From assembly GCA_963663845.2 (NCBI GenBank), contig OY760650.2, positions 124,001-188,000 of the forward strand: a stretch of DNA of 64,000 nucleotides, given 5' to 3'. The notes under the pieces were generated by a model. That model was not told the origin of the DNA. It made no database searches and worked only from the letters and a program-made list of their open reading frames with translations. Source of the DNA: Versatilivorator sp963663845. Its GTDB lineage: Bacteria > Acidobacteriota > Terriglobia > Versatilivoradales > Versatilivoraceae. Shown here in pieces: positions 37,318 through 45,966 of this stretch; position 1 is the stretch's first letter, and every line of letters begins with the position of its first letter. Made by a program: the position numbers and the translations under genes.

Positions 37318-37551
37318 ATGATCACGGTGAATGTCCATGAAGCCAAGACCAACCTGTCGCGCCTGCTGGCGCAAGCCGAGGCAGGCGAGGAGGTCATCAT
37401 TGCCCGCAACGGCAAGCCGGTCGCGCGTCTGGTGCCTGTCCAAACGCAGGGCAGGCCTCGACCCGACGTCTTCAAGGGAAAATTTGTCCTTCCAGACAGT
37501 TTCTTCGACCCGCTGCCCGAGGAAGAGTTGAAAGCGTGGGAGGGTGGTTGA
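37318..37551 (+). CDS. Phd/YefM-type antitoxin
   Basis: A 77-residue antitoxin. MITVNVHEAKTNLSRLLAQA and GEEVIIARNGKPVARLVPV are the Phd/YefM DNA-binding fold; the C-terminal tail (DSFFDPLPEEELKAWEG) is the likely toxin-binding segment. The ATG at 37318 follows a G-rich site. It overlaps the PIN toxin gene, forming a standard antitoxin-first pair, and is probably autoregulated at the inverted repeat just upstream. Confidence 0.92.
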   Translation: MITVNVHEAKTNLSRLLAQAEAGEEVIIARNGKPVARLVPVQTQGRPRPDVFKGKFVLPDSFFDPLPEEELKAWEGG

Positions 37552-37940
37552 GATTGCAGCTACTACTCGACACCCACACACTGATTTGGTGGCTTACAAA
37601 CAGCAGCCAACTGCCTGAGGCGGTGCGCCACGCCATTTTCGACCCATCCAACGAGAAACTGATAAGCGCGGCAACAGCGTGGGAAATCACCACCAAACAT
37701 CGCCTCGGCAAATTGCCGGGTTCCGATCTGATCGCTGCTGACTTCACAGCGGTAATGGCCCGCCAGGGTTTCGAGCAACTTTCAATCACCGTTGAAGACG
37801 CTGCTCGCGCCGGCGCCTTGCCGGGTCCTCATCGCGACCCCTTCGACAGGATGCTCATCGCCCAGGCGCTGGCCCGTAACCTGGTTCTCATATCCAATGA
37901 ATCTCTTTTCGACCGCTATGGCGTTCGCCGGCTGTGGTAG
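37548..37940 (+). CDS. VapC-like PIN-domain toxin
   Basis: A 130-residue PIN ribonuclease toxin. LLLDTHTLIWWL (first Asp), AATAWEITTKHRLGKL (Glu), and DPFDRMLIAQALARNLVLISNE (two Asp) give the acidic active site. The TTG at 37548 was chosen since it overlaps the antitoxin stop (TTGA). TTG at 37554 and GTG at 37536 are alternatives because a GGAGGG site lies among them. Paired with the Phd-type antitoxin upstream. Confidence 0.9.
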   Translation: MRLQLLLDTHTLIWWLTNSSQLPEAVRHAIFDPSNEKLISAATAWEITTKHRLGKLPGSDLIAADFTAVMARQGFEQLSITVEDAARAGALPGPHRDPFDRMLIAQALARNLVLISNESLFDRYGVRRLW

Positions 37941-37960
37941 AGCCCATCTCTTGGTCGTCT

Positions 37961-38033
37961 TGCTTGTCACAGCAGCATGTCACAGCTTGTCATGGCCGAG
38001 AACCAGGCTCTCCCACGTTGAACAGAAATCCCT
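37961..38033. repeat. Dispersed repeat after the VapC-like gene
   Basis: It contains ATGTCACAGCTTGTCATGG and a CACGTTGAACA end. It is related to 25970-26036, which likewise abuts a toxin-type gene. Confidence 0.5.
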
Positions 38034-38071
38034 CGATGCCTGAAGGCTTCCGGCCTCCCATTCCCCCGGCA

Positions 38072-38100
38072 TTGCCAATCCTGGCCGTTGCTGCCATAAT
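38072..38100 (+). promoter_or_regulatory. Candidate promoter of the PspA cluster
   Basis: TTGCCA (38072-38077) and CATAAT (38095-38100) have a 17-nt spacer and lie 49 nt before the first gene of the cluster. No sigma54-type GG-N10-GC pair was noticed here, unlike proteobacterial psp operons. Confidence 0.4.
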
Positions 38101-38148
38101 GGCGGCGTTGCGCATGGGTTTTGGAAGTTTGCTCAGGGAGGTTTTTCG

Positions 38149-38547
38149 ATGGCGGGTCCGATGATCGACGAGGTGGAGGAAATCGTTGCCAACGCGGGTT
38201 ACGAGGTGGTCAAGGTCGAAGGCGATACCCTTCAGATCAGGGATATCGAGAGCGGGATCGCGGTCTCCTGCGTGCTGGAGCAGGAGATTCTCTACAACAC
38301 CGTCTCCTGCCAGGTGGTGGATTCGGGCTCGGTCACCCCGGCCCTGATGACCCGCATGCTGGATGCGCAGAACGGCATCTCCACCTCCAGCTTCCAGCTC
38401 TACGACCTGGGGAACGGCAAGACGGCCATCACCCTGAACAACTTCGCCAAGCTGCAGAGCCTGGGCGAGGACGATCGGGACGACATCCTCTCCTGCATCA
38501 GCTTTCTGGTCGGGGACGTCTGCGAGGCCAGGGACCTGCTGGAATAG
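38149..38547 (+). CDS. YbjN-like small protein leading the PspA cluster
   Basis: A 132-residue acidic protein resembling the YbjN / type III secretion chaperone-like fold (IANAGYEVVKVEGDTLQIRD region excluded from certainty; LDAQNGISTSSFQLYDL is typical of the family). No signal or membrane segment. The ATG at 38149 follows GGGAGG. It precedes pspA by 46 nt in the same direction. Such proteins are likely partners of PspA, but the role is inferred from position. Confidence 0.65.
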   Translation: MAGPMIDEVEEIVANAGYEVVKVEGDTLQIRDIESGIAVSCVLEQEILYNTVSCQVVDSGSVTPALMTRMLDAQNGISTSSFQLYDLGNGKTAITLNNFAKLQSLGEDDRDDILSCISFLVGDVCEARDLLE

Positions 38548-38593
38548 CCTCGGAGCGCCTGACCCGCATTTCTTACCAAAGGAGTCGACAACC

Positions 38594-39280
38594 ATGGGGA
38601 TCCTGGACAGATTGTTTCGAGTCAGCAAGGGCAAGCTCAACGAAGGCGTGGACAAGTTGGAGGACGCCACCTTCGAGTCGACCCTGCGGCAGAGCATTCG
38701 GGACATGGAGGACCAGCTTCACCGGGTGATCCGGTCCGCCGCCGATGCCATGAGCAACTGCAATCGCCTGGAAGCCGAGTACGGCAAGCACCTGGAGCAG
38801 GCCAAGGACTGGGAAGGCAAGGCCAGGAAGGCCCTGCTGGCGGGCAACGAGGATCTGGCCAGGAAGGCCCTGGCCAAGAAGACCGAATGCGACCAGCAGG
38901 CGGCATCCCTCAAGGATGCGGTGGACCAGGGCGTGGCCGCCCGCGACAAGCTCAAGAACCAGGTGGAGCAGCTCCGCCGCAAGATCGACGAGTCCAAGCG
39001 CAAGGCCAGCACGCTCATCGCCCGCAAGAACGCCGCCAACGCCCAGAAGAAGATGGCCCAGGTGATGAGCGGTCTGGGAACCGACGACAACGCCTTTGCT
39101 TCCATTTCGCGCTTCGAGGAGGCCGTCAACCGGGAAGAAGCCACCGCCAAGGCCTATGAGAACATGTCGGTCGGCGCCGACCCCGATCTGGAGAAGGAGT
39201 TTGCCGCCCTGGACGTCTCCACCACCGACAGCGAGCTGGACAGGCTGAAGGCCGAGGTGAAGGCCTCCAAGGCTCCCTGA
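38594..39280 (+). CDS. pspA: PspA/IM30 family envelope-stress protein
   Basis: A 228-residue, almost wholly coiled-coil PspA/Vipp1 homologue (MGILDRLFRVSKGKLNEGVD, then long heptads). PspA assembles on the inner membrane face and maintains it under stress; the N-terminal amphipathic helix is recognisable. The ATG at 38594 follows AAAGGAG. The neighbours (DUF4178, DUF2617, DUF350, spermidine-synthase-like protein) match the known PspA-associated gene cluster of non-proteobacterial lineages. Confidence 0.93.
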   Translation: MGILDRLFRVSKGKLNEGVDKLEDATFESTLRQSIRDMEDQLHRVIRSAADAMSNCNRLEAEYGKHLEQAKDWEGKARKALLAGNEDLARKALAKKTECDQQAASLKDAVDQGVAARDKLKNQVEQLRRKIDESKRKASTLIARKNAANAQKKMAQVMSGLGTDDNAFASISRFEEAVNREEATAKAYENMSVGADPDLEKEFAALDVSTTDSELDRLKAEVKASKAP

Positions 39281-39303
39281 GCCGCCGGCGACAGCACCTC
39301 ACC

Positions 39304-39921
39304 ATGACCGAAGTCCTCATACTCATCCTGCTGGGCTTGGCGGGCTATCTCCTCTACCGGGCGCTTCGCAAGAAAAAGCCCAGGGCAGAGGCCCTGCCTC
39401 AGAGAGCCGACCTGGCCAACCTCACCATCAAGGATGCAACCCGGGGAGACAACATCATCCTTTCCGGAGCCGGCCAGTCCTACGAGGACCTTTCCTTTAC
39501 GGTGGACCGGCTGAACCGCTACGAGTCCAATGGCGAGCAGTGGTTCGAGTTGAGCGGGTTCAGCGCCGGCAAGAGGGTTTTCCTGGAGTGGTCCGACGAC
39601 GACGAACTGGAAATCACCCTTCAGAGGCAGGGGGGACTGCACCTGGAAGCCATCGGCGTCACCGAGGAAGACCTGGCCCGAATGGACGAGGAGAGGTCAC
39701 GGTCCCGCTTCATCGAATATCAGGGCAAGCGATGGCGCTACCGGGAAAGCGCAGAGGCCGGTTACTTCAAGGACGACGGGCCGGAGGGCGAGGGTTTCTA
39801 CTACTGGAAGTTCGATTGCGACGACCTGCAGCTCTTCATCGAAAAGTATGAGGGCGACCCCTTCGAGGTCGGCATCTCGGAAAAGATCAGCTCCGGCCGG
39901 GTCAGGATCTTCCGGGCCTGA
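39304..39921 (+). CDS. DUF4178 domain membrane-anchored protein
   Basis: A 205-residue protein with an N-terminal transmembrane helix (TEVLILILLGLAGYLLYRAL) followed by a basic stop and a beta-rich DUF4178-type domain (GDNIILSGAGQSYEDLSFTV, WFELSGFSAGKRVFLEWSDD). DUF4178 proteins regularly accompany PspA and DUF350. The domain probably faces the cytoplasm. It starts 23 nt after pspA. Confidence 0.8.
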   Translation: MTEVLILILLGLAGYLLYRALRKKKPRAEALPQRADLANLTIKDATRGDNIILSGAGQSYEDLSFTVDRLNRYESNGEQWFELSGFSAGKRVFLEWSDDDELEITLQRQGGLHLEAIGVTEEDLARMDEERSRSRFIEYQGKRWRYRESAEAGYFKDDGPEGEGFYYWKFDCDDLQLFIEKYEGDPFEVGISEKISSGRVRIFRA

Positions 39922-39997
39922 GCCCGCGCGTCTCACCGGCAGGGAGCGACCGGCGCGGTCTCTGTCCCACGGACTTCACCACAGGACTCGAACGACG

Positions 39998-40594
39998 GTG
40001 CAGCAACCATCCCCCCTGTCATGCGCCGGGCGACCGGCTGAGAATTACGGTCCGGCGCTCGCCTTGCCCTATCAGGACACCTCGCACCGGAACCTGCGAC
40101 TCTGCCTGTTTCGGGAAGCCATCGACCTCTCCCGCTTCAAGGTCGTATCCTCGGCCGCCCTGCGCCACCTCGACATGGACTTCGAGGTGCACGTGATCGG
40201 GGCCAGCCACCTGGTGCGCTGCCAGCGCTGGTCGGAACTGCTCTCCTGCGCCGGCGGCAGCGAGACGGCGCCCGTCTTTGCCCTGGGGCCGGGCTTCTCC
40301 GGCCGGCAACCCTTTCGCTACCTGGACGGGAACCTCCGCTTCGAGTTCGAGGTCGGGCTGCTGTCGACCGGAGGGGCCTCGGGTCTGGATCGGCTGGACC
40401 GAGCGCAGGCCCGGATCAGCCGCTATCCGATCCACCTGGCCTCGGAGTTCGCCACCGAAAATGCCGGCCACCGCCCCCCGCTGACCTGTCTGGGAGTGCG
40501 CCCGCTGGAGCGGGGGCTGGAAGTGAGTTCCCTGCACTACTATCCCCAGGAGTCCACCGGGGTCTTGAGCCTGTCGGTGACGACGGTCCGGTAG
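39998..40594 (+). CDS. DUF2617 family protein
   Basis: A 198-residue protein of the DUF2617 type (DFEVHVIGASHLVRC, then FRYLDGNLRFEFEV). The family is uncharacterised and found with PspA/DUF350/spermidine-synthase genes. The GTG at 39998 is a weakly supported start: AGGA lies about 12 nt upstream and an open frame continues before it. There is no signal peptide. It stops 10 nt before the next gene. Confidence 0.7.
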   Translation: MQQPSPLSCAGRPAENYGPALALPYQDTSHRNLRLCLFREAIDLSRFKVVSSAALRHLDMDFEVHVIGASHLVRCQRWSELLSCAGGSETAPVFALGPGFSGRQPFRYLDGNLRFEFEVGLLSTGGASGLDRLDRAQARISRYPIHLASEFATENAGHRPPLTCLGVRPLERGLEVSSLHYYPQESTGVLSLSVTTVR

Positions 40595-40604
40595 GAGGAG
40601 AACC

Positions 40605-42044
40605 ATGGACAGACAATCCCTGCTCTACGCCTCGGCCGGAATAGCCCTGCTGGCTCTCCTGGTGGGGGTTCTCACCTGGTCGGGCGGGGGGTTGAACCCG
40701 CAGACCCAGGCCGGCCTGGCCACGGCCGAGCAGTTGCTGAAGACCTCGCGGGCCAACCATGGCGAGCTCAGCCGCGAGGCGCGCTCCCTGATCGACTCCA
40801 TGGCCGGGCTGCCTCAGTCCGCGCAGGAGCAGTGGCTGACCCGGCTGGACCAATCGGAAAAGGACCTGGAATCCGCCTCCAAGGAGCTGGAACAGGCCGC
40901 GCAACTGGCCGCCCAGGACGACGACGAGCTGCGGGTGGAGATCGAACGCCGCATCGACCAGGCCAGGCAGAATCGGACCCAGGCGTTGCAAGCCGCCGGC
41001 GAGATCGTGGATCTGGCCAGGACCGTCAGCGAGGTGGATGGGAATCGCAGCCGCTACGTAGGAGAGGCCCGCGCCAGCTATCGCCAAATCTCCGCCTACC
41101 GCCCCGCCAGCATCGCCGGCGCTCGGAGAGCCATGATCGACTGGCCCGAGAAAAAAGCCGACTTGAGCCAGGCCATCCAGCAGATGGCCGACGTCAAGGC
41201 CCGGTCGGAGTCCCTGTGGAAGGAACGCTCCCGAGCCATCGGCGCGCCCGATGCCGATGCGTTGCTGCTCTTGGAAACCCACCAGAGCTTGCAGGCCGAC
41301 GGGCTGCAACTGGCGCGGCTCGACAGCCGGCTCGGCCAGAAGGTGGGTCAGCTCTACCTCTCCTGGGACAGGATCCTGGTGGACATGGACATCCGGGAAG
41401 GGGAGACCCTGACCCTGCACCACAAGTACAAGACGGTGACGGTTCAAATCCAGGATCCCCAAGAGAAACAAGGCGCCCACTCCGAAAGCGAGGCCTGGGT
41501 TCAGGTCTCCAAGGCCACCTTCGACGCCCTGGAAGACAAGCTGGGGATGTCGGTGGCCCGCAAGCCGGCCGGGAAATACGAGGAAGAAGCCGAATCCCTG
41601 GCCCAGCCGGCCGGCTATTCCTACCTGGCGCCCCCGGGGCAGAGCAACCAGTACGGGCAATGGCGCCGCGACAGCCACGGCGGTTCCTTCTGGGTCTTCT
41701 ACGGCCAGTACATGTTCATGCGCACCCTCTTCTGGGGACCCGCCTACCAGCCCATCCTGCCCCAACACTACACCGACTATCGCCGCTCCTACACCTCGGG
41801 CAGGACCTTCTACGGCCGCACCGCCGCCGGCCGGCCTCGCTACGGCACCAACAGCCGGACGACGGCTTCCACCTATCGGTCCTCCCGCTACGTGAGAAGC
41901 GGGGGCTATCGAAACTCCTACTACAAGCGGAGCGGCGGCAACCTCGGGGGGTATCGGTCGACTCGATATCGCACCGCCGGCGCCGCCGGACGGGGCGGCT
42001 CCTATCGTAGTCGCGGCAGCCGCTCCTTTTTTGGAGGCAAGTGA
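40605..42044 (+). CDS. Membrane-anchored coiled-coil protein with Tyr/Arg/Ser/Gly-rich tail
   Basis: A 479-residue protein. An N-terminal membrane helix (SLLYASAGIALLALLVGVLTW) is followed by about 200 residues of predicted coiled coil, a globular region, a short aromatic stretch (FWVFYGQYMFMRTLFWGP) and about 110 residues rich in Tyr, Arg, Ser and Gly. The tail resembles low-complexity, surface- or nucleic-acid-binding tails. GTGA overlap with the DUF350 region links it to that gene. The ATG at 40605 follows GGAGGAG. Function unknown; likely envelope-associated. Confidence 0.75.
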   Translation: MDRQSLLYASAGIALLALLVGVLTWSGGGLNPQTQAGLATAEQLLKTSRANHGELSREARSLIDSMAGLPQSAQEQWLTRLDQSEKDLESASKELEQAAQLAAQDDDELRVEIERRIDQARQNRTQALQAAGEIVDLARTVSEVDGNRSRYVGEARASYRQISAYRPASIAGARRAMIDWPEKKADLSQAIQQMADVKARSESLWKERSRAIGAPDADALLLLETHQSLQADGLQLARLDSRLGQKVGQLYLSWDRILVDMDIREGETLTLHHKYKTVTVQIQDPQEKQGAHSESEAWVQVSKATFDALEDKLGMSVARKPAGKYEEEAESLAQPAGYSYLAPPGQSNQYGQWRRDSHGGSFWVFYGQYMFMRTLFWGPAYQPILPQHYTDYRRSYTSGRTFYGRTAAGRPRYGTNSRTTASTYRSSRYVRSGGYRNSYYKRSGGNLGGYRSTRYRTAGAAGRGGSYRSRGSRSFFGGK

Positions 42045-42046
42045 CC

Positions 42047-42931
42047 ATGGACTGGATCGAACTGGGAGTCAGCCTGTGCTACGTGGTCCTCGGCGCGGTC
42101 ATTCTGATGATCGCCAAGTTCGTCAACGACCTGCTCACGCCCTACGCCCTCGACGAGGAGCTGACGGTCCGGGACAACCCCGCCATCGGGCTGAGCCTGA
42201 CCGGTTACTACGCCGGGGTCATGATCATCTTCTTGGGCGCTTCCACAGGAACCGAGGCCGACCTGCTGGACCTCAACCGGCTCCTTCCCGAACTGGGGGT
42301 GGTGGCCGCCTGGGCCCTGGGCGGAATCGTCCTCCTCAATCTGGGCAGAAAGCTCCTGGACAGGCTGGTGCTGCGCCAATTCAGCCTCTACAAGGAACTG
42401 GTCCAGGACAGAAACGTCGGGACCGGAGCCGTGCTCTGCGGGGCCTACGTCGCCACCGCTCTCATCCTGGCGGGAGCGGTCTACGGTGAGATTCCCCCCG
42501 AATCCGCCTTTGCCGGAGCCTGGACCGGCCCCGTCACCGCCCTGGGCTACTTCGTTGCGGGTCAGTTGACGCTGGTCCTCTTCTCCTTCTTCTATCAGTG
42601 GATCACCCGCTACGACATTCACGCCGAGATCGAGAAGGACAACCCGGCGGCGGGGGTGGCGTTCGGCGGCAACATGGTCGCCCTGGGCATCCTGCTGCTC
42701 AAGGCAAGCGCCCACCACTTCGAGTCCTTCAGCGCCAGCCTCACCGAATACGCCAGCCTGGCGGCCGTCGGCTTCGTGGCCCTCTTCCTGTTGCGCGAGC
42801 TGGTCGATCACGCGCTGCTGCCGCGGACCCGCATCGCCCACGAAATCGCGGTCGACAGAAACCTGGGAGCCGCCTGGATCGAGGCGGTGGTGGCCATCGG
42901 CATGGCGTCCATCCTCTTCTTCATGCTGTAA
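42047..42931 (+). CDS. DUF350 membrane protein
   Basis: A 294-residue protein with about eight hydrophobic segments arranged as DUF350 repeats (GLSLTGYYAGVMIIFLGA and GVAFGGNMVALGILLLKA are the paired core motifs). It is homologous to YjfL. The ATG at 42047 is preferred over GTG 42041 because GGAGG lies 9 nt upstream. It is an inner-membrane partner in the PspA/polyamine stress cluster. Confidence 0.85.
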   Translation: MDWIELGVSLCYVVLGAVILMIAKFVNDLLTPYALDEELTVRDNPAIGLSLTGYYAGVMIIFLGASTGTEADLLDLNRLLPELGVVAAWALGGIVLLNLGRKLLDRLVLRQFSLYKELVQDRNVGTGAVLCGAYVATALILAGAVYGEIPPESAFAGAWTGPVTALGYFVAGQLTLVLFSFFYQWITRYDIHAEIEKDNPAAGVAFGGNMVALGILLLKASAHHFESFSASLTEYASLAAVGFVALFLLRELVDHALLPRTRIAHEIAVDRNLGAAWIEAVVAIGMASILFFML

Positions 42932-42986
42932 CCCGCATTGCCGGCGGCGGCCCGGTGAGAAACGCAGGGTAGACCCGGATCTCCCC

Positions 42987-44639
42987 ATGAACCGATTCCG
43001 ACACGCCCGGAAGGTGCTGGCGGCGTCCATGTTCGTCATGGGGGCCTGCGGGATTGCCTACGAGTACACCCTGGGGGCGCTGGGCAACAACCTGATGGGT
43101 TCCTCCCACGAGCAGATCTTCGTGGTCATCGGGTTGATGATGTTCGCCATGGGCCTGGGGGCCACCCTGCAGAAGCACATCAACGGCGACCTGGTGGACA
43201 AGTTCCTGCTGGTCGAGATCCTGCTGGGGCTGACCGGAGGGATCAGCGCCCTGGCCATCTACCTGGCCTACGTCTATTCCTCCAGCTACATGCTGCTGCT
43301 GTGGGGATTCTCGCTGGTGATCGGCATCCTCATCGGTCTCGAGATCCCCCTGCTGATCCGCATCAACCGCGAGTATTCAGCCAGTCTCAAGACCAACCTG
43401 TCGGAAATTCTGAGCATGGACTACGTGGGCGCGCTGGCGGGCGCCCTGCTGTTCACCTTCGTCCTCTTCGCCAACCTGTCGGTCAACCAGATCGCCGCGG
43501 CCCTGGGATGCGCCAACCTCCTGCTGGCCCTGCTGGGGCTGGCCTACTTCCGTCCCCTGCTGCGCCACTTCAGGAAGCTCCTGCTGCTCTCCTGCGCCAG
43601 CGCGGCAGTCCTGGGCTGCCTGCTGGCCCTGTCGGAGGACTGGAGGGTGAGGCTGGAGCAGAGAACCTACAGCGATCCCATCATCTACAGCCACACCTCC
43701 AGGTTCCAGCACATCGTCATGACCCGCAGGAACGACCGGCTCAGCCTCTTCATCAACGGCCACCTGCAGTTCAATTCCCGGGACGAGCGGATCTACCACG
43801 AGATGCTGGTTCACGTTCCCTTTGCGGTGGCTTCCTCCCGCGCCAGGGTGCTGATTCTCGGGGGAGGCGACGGGCTGGCTCTCAGGGAAGTGCTGAAATA
43901 CGATGCGGTGCGGCGGGTGGACCTGGTGGACATCGATCCCTCCATGACCGACCTGGCCGCCACCCATCCCGACCTGGTTCGACTCAACCGGGGAGCCCTG
44001 CTCGACGAGCGTGTCACCCTGCGTCCGGCGCTGGGTGTCTCCGAGGGAGAGATACGGACCGTCTCCCGTCCCAGCAAGCTGGCCCCCTCCCTGCTCAGCG
44101 ACACCGTCTATCCCCAGGCCAGGGTCCGGGTGTTCAACCTGGACGCCGACCTGTTCGTTCGCAGCCTGCACGGTCCCTACGACCTGGTGATCATCGACTT
44201 TCCCGATCCGAAATCGGTGGGCACGGCCAAGCTCTACTCCCTGGATTTCTATCGCCGGCTGGCCCGCCAACTCGGCCCAAGCGGCCTGGTGGCGGTGCAG
44301 TCCACCTCGCCCTACCACGCCCGGGAGATGTTTCTCTGCATCGGGAAAACGCTGCGGGCCGCCGGCTTCCGGGCCCTGCCCTACCGGCAGAACGTCCCCA
44401 GCTTCGGGGAGTGGGGATGGCACCTGGCCTGGCTGCACGACCCAATCAGCGAGTCGGACATGAAGGAAACGCTGGAGGGGCTGACATCCATCGGGGTCCC
44501 GACCGGCTATCTCACCGCGGCCCTGGTGTCCAACGCCACCGCCTTCGGCAAGCGCTGGCTCGACGACGCCCATATCGACATCAACACCAAGTTCCGGCCC
44601 ACCATTCTCCAATACCACCGGCAGTCCTGGAGAAACTGA
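42987..44639 (+). CDS. Membrane-bound spermidine synthase-like protein
   Basis: A 550-residue protein. Around seven N-terminal membrane helices (about residues 12-220) are joined to a spermidine-synthase-type aminopropyltransferase domain with SAM/decarboxylated-SAM motif VLILGGGDGLALREVL and VIIDFPDPKS. Such fused proteins occur with PspA, DUF350 and DUF4178 genes. No SAM decarboxylase is encoded in this window. No good ribosome-binding site was seen before the ATG at 42987, which may be translated by coupling. Confidence 0.85.
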   Translation: MNRFRHARKVLAASMFVMGACGIAYEYTLGALGNNLMGSSHEQIFVVIGLMMFAMGLGATLQKHINGDLVDKFLLVEILLGLTGGISALAIYLAYVYSSSYMLLLWGFSLVIGILIGLEIPLLIRINREYSASLKTNLSEILSMDYVGALAGALLFTFVLFANLSVNQIAAALGCANLLLALLGLAYFRPLLRHFRKLLLLSCASAAVLGCLLALSEDWRVRLEQRTYSDPIIYSHTSRFQHIVMTRRNDRLSLFINGHLQFNSRDERIYHEMLVHVPFAVASSRARVLILGGGDGLALREVLKYDAVRRVDLVDIDPSMTDLAATHPDLVRLNRGALLDERVTLRPALGVSEGEIRTVSRPSKLAPSLLSDTVYPQARVRVFNLDADLFVRSLHGPYDLVIIDFPDPKSVGTAKLYSLDFYRRLARQLGPSGLVAVQSTSPYHAREMFLCIGKTLRAAGFRALPYRQNVPSFGEWGWHLAWLHDPISESDMKETLEGLTSIGVPTGYLTAALVSNATAFGKRWLDDAHIDINTKFRPTILQYHRQSWRN

Positions 44640-44664
44640 GAGCTTGTCGGAACCTCCCGGGACC

Positions 44665-44693
44665 GTGACATTCGCCGGACGGTTCCCTATACT
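44665..44693 (+). promoter_or_regulatory. Candidate promoter of the Fe-dependent alcohol dehydrogenase gene
   Basis: GTGACA (44665-44670) and TATACT (44688-44693) are 17 nt apart, 40 nt before the ATG at 44734. Strong -10, acceptable -35. Confidence 0.5.
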
Positions 44694-44733
44694 CTGCCCT
44701 GATCTTACAGGGTTCACGCGGAGGGAGGCCAGC

Positions 44734-45939
44734 ATGCGGACCACCTGGAGTTTTCATACTGCCGGAGCCATTCACTTCGGCAGAGGCGCCACCGACCAAC
44801 TGGGTGAAATCGCTCGGGAGCTGGGGGCGAGCCATGCCCTGGTGGTCACCGACAAGGCTCTGGTGAAGGCCGGCCTGGCCGACCAGGCGCAGTCCCGGCT
44901 GGCTTCCGGGGGTGTGCGGGTGACCCTCTTCGACGGCGGGGAGCCGGAGCCTTCCGTCGCCGCCCTGCTCCGCTGCCGCGACTTCGCCTCCCGGCACAAA
45001 CCCGACCTGCTGGTGGGATTGGGAGGCGGCAGCAACATGGACCTGGCCAAGACGGTGGGCGTCCTGCTCAGCTACGGAGGCGAACCCCGGGACTACATGG
45101 GCGAAGGGAAGGTTCCGGGCCCCATCCTGCCGCTGATCGCCGTGCCCACCACGGCCGGGACCGGCTCCGAAGTCACCCATGCGGGAATCCTGACCGACAC
45201 CGAGAACAACATCAAGGTGGCCATCGCCAGCAACTACCTGAGGCCCCGGGCGGCGGTGGTGGACCCGCTCATGACCGTGACCTGCCCTCCCAAGGCCACG
45301 GCGGACAGCGGGATCGACGCCCTCACCCACGCCGTGGAAGCCTTCATGGCCACCGACAGCTCCCGACTCGAGATTCCGGAAGGCGAAATCTCCATCTATC
45401 AGGGCCGCAATCCCCTGGGGAACGCCATGGTGGAGCCGGCGGTCAGCCTCATCGCGAGCCATCTTGCCGACGCCGTCAGGGACGGCCGCAACCTGGTTGC
45501 CCGGGAGGGCATGCACCTGGCGGCGCTGATCGCGGGAATGGGCTTCAGCAACGTGGGCGTGGGCGCGGTCCACGCGCTCGAATACCCCATCGGCGGGGCG
45601 GTGCACTGCTCCCACGGCTGCGGCAACGGCCTGCTCCTGCCCTACGTGATGGAGTTCAACAAGCCGGCCCGGGTGGAGGCCCTGGCCCGCCTGGCCGAAC
45701 TGATGGGATTGCAGGTGGAGGACCTGTCCTCCGAGGCTGCCGCCGATGCCGCCATCGAGCGGGTGCGGGACTTGAGGAAGGAAATCGGCATCCCCGACAA
45801 GCTCCGGGAAATCGGAGTGCAGGAACACCAGCTTCGCTCCTTCGCCGAGGCGGCCTTCGGGATCAAGCGGCTGATGCGCAGCAATCCCCGTCAGGCCACG
45901 GTGGATGACCTGGAGGGAATCCTGCAGGCTGCGTTTTGA
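44734..45939 (+). CDS. Iron-containing alcohol dehydrogenase
   Basis: A 401-residue group III (Fe-dependent) alcohol dehydrogenase. The NAD motif LVGLGGGSNMDLAKTVG, TTAGTGSEVT and the metal-ligand segments SGIDALTHAVEAF and VGAVHALEYPIGG...HGCGNGLLLP are complete. The ATG at 44734 is preceded by GGGAGG. It has its own promoter and is not obviously part of an operon; the gene downstream is convergent. The alcohol/aldehyde substrate is unknown. Confidence 0.92.
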   Translation: MRTTWSFHTAGAIHFGRGATDQLGEIARELGASHALVVTDKALVKAGLADQAQSRLASGGVRVTLFDGGEPEPSVAALLRCRDFASRHKPDLLVGLGGGSNMDLAKTVGVLLSYGGEPRDYMGEGKVPGPILPLIAVPTTAGTGSEVTHAGILTDTENNIKVAIASNYLRPRAAVVDPLMTVTCPPKATADSGIDALTHAVEAFMATDSSRLEIPEGEISIYQGRNPLGNAMVEPAVSLIASHLADAVRDGRNLVAREGMHLAALIAGMGFSNVGVGAVHALEYPIGGAVHCSHGCGNGLLLPYVMEFNKPARVEALARLAELMGLQVEDLSSEAAADAAIERVRDLRKEIGIPDKLREIGVQEHQLRSFAEAAFGIKRLMRSNPRQATVDDLEGILQAAF

Positions 45940-45966
45940 GGGAATAAGGAAGGAAGTTCCAGCCGG

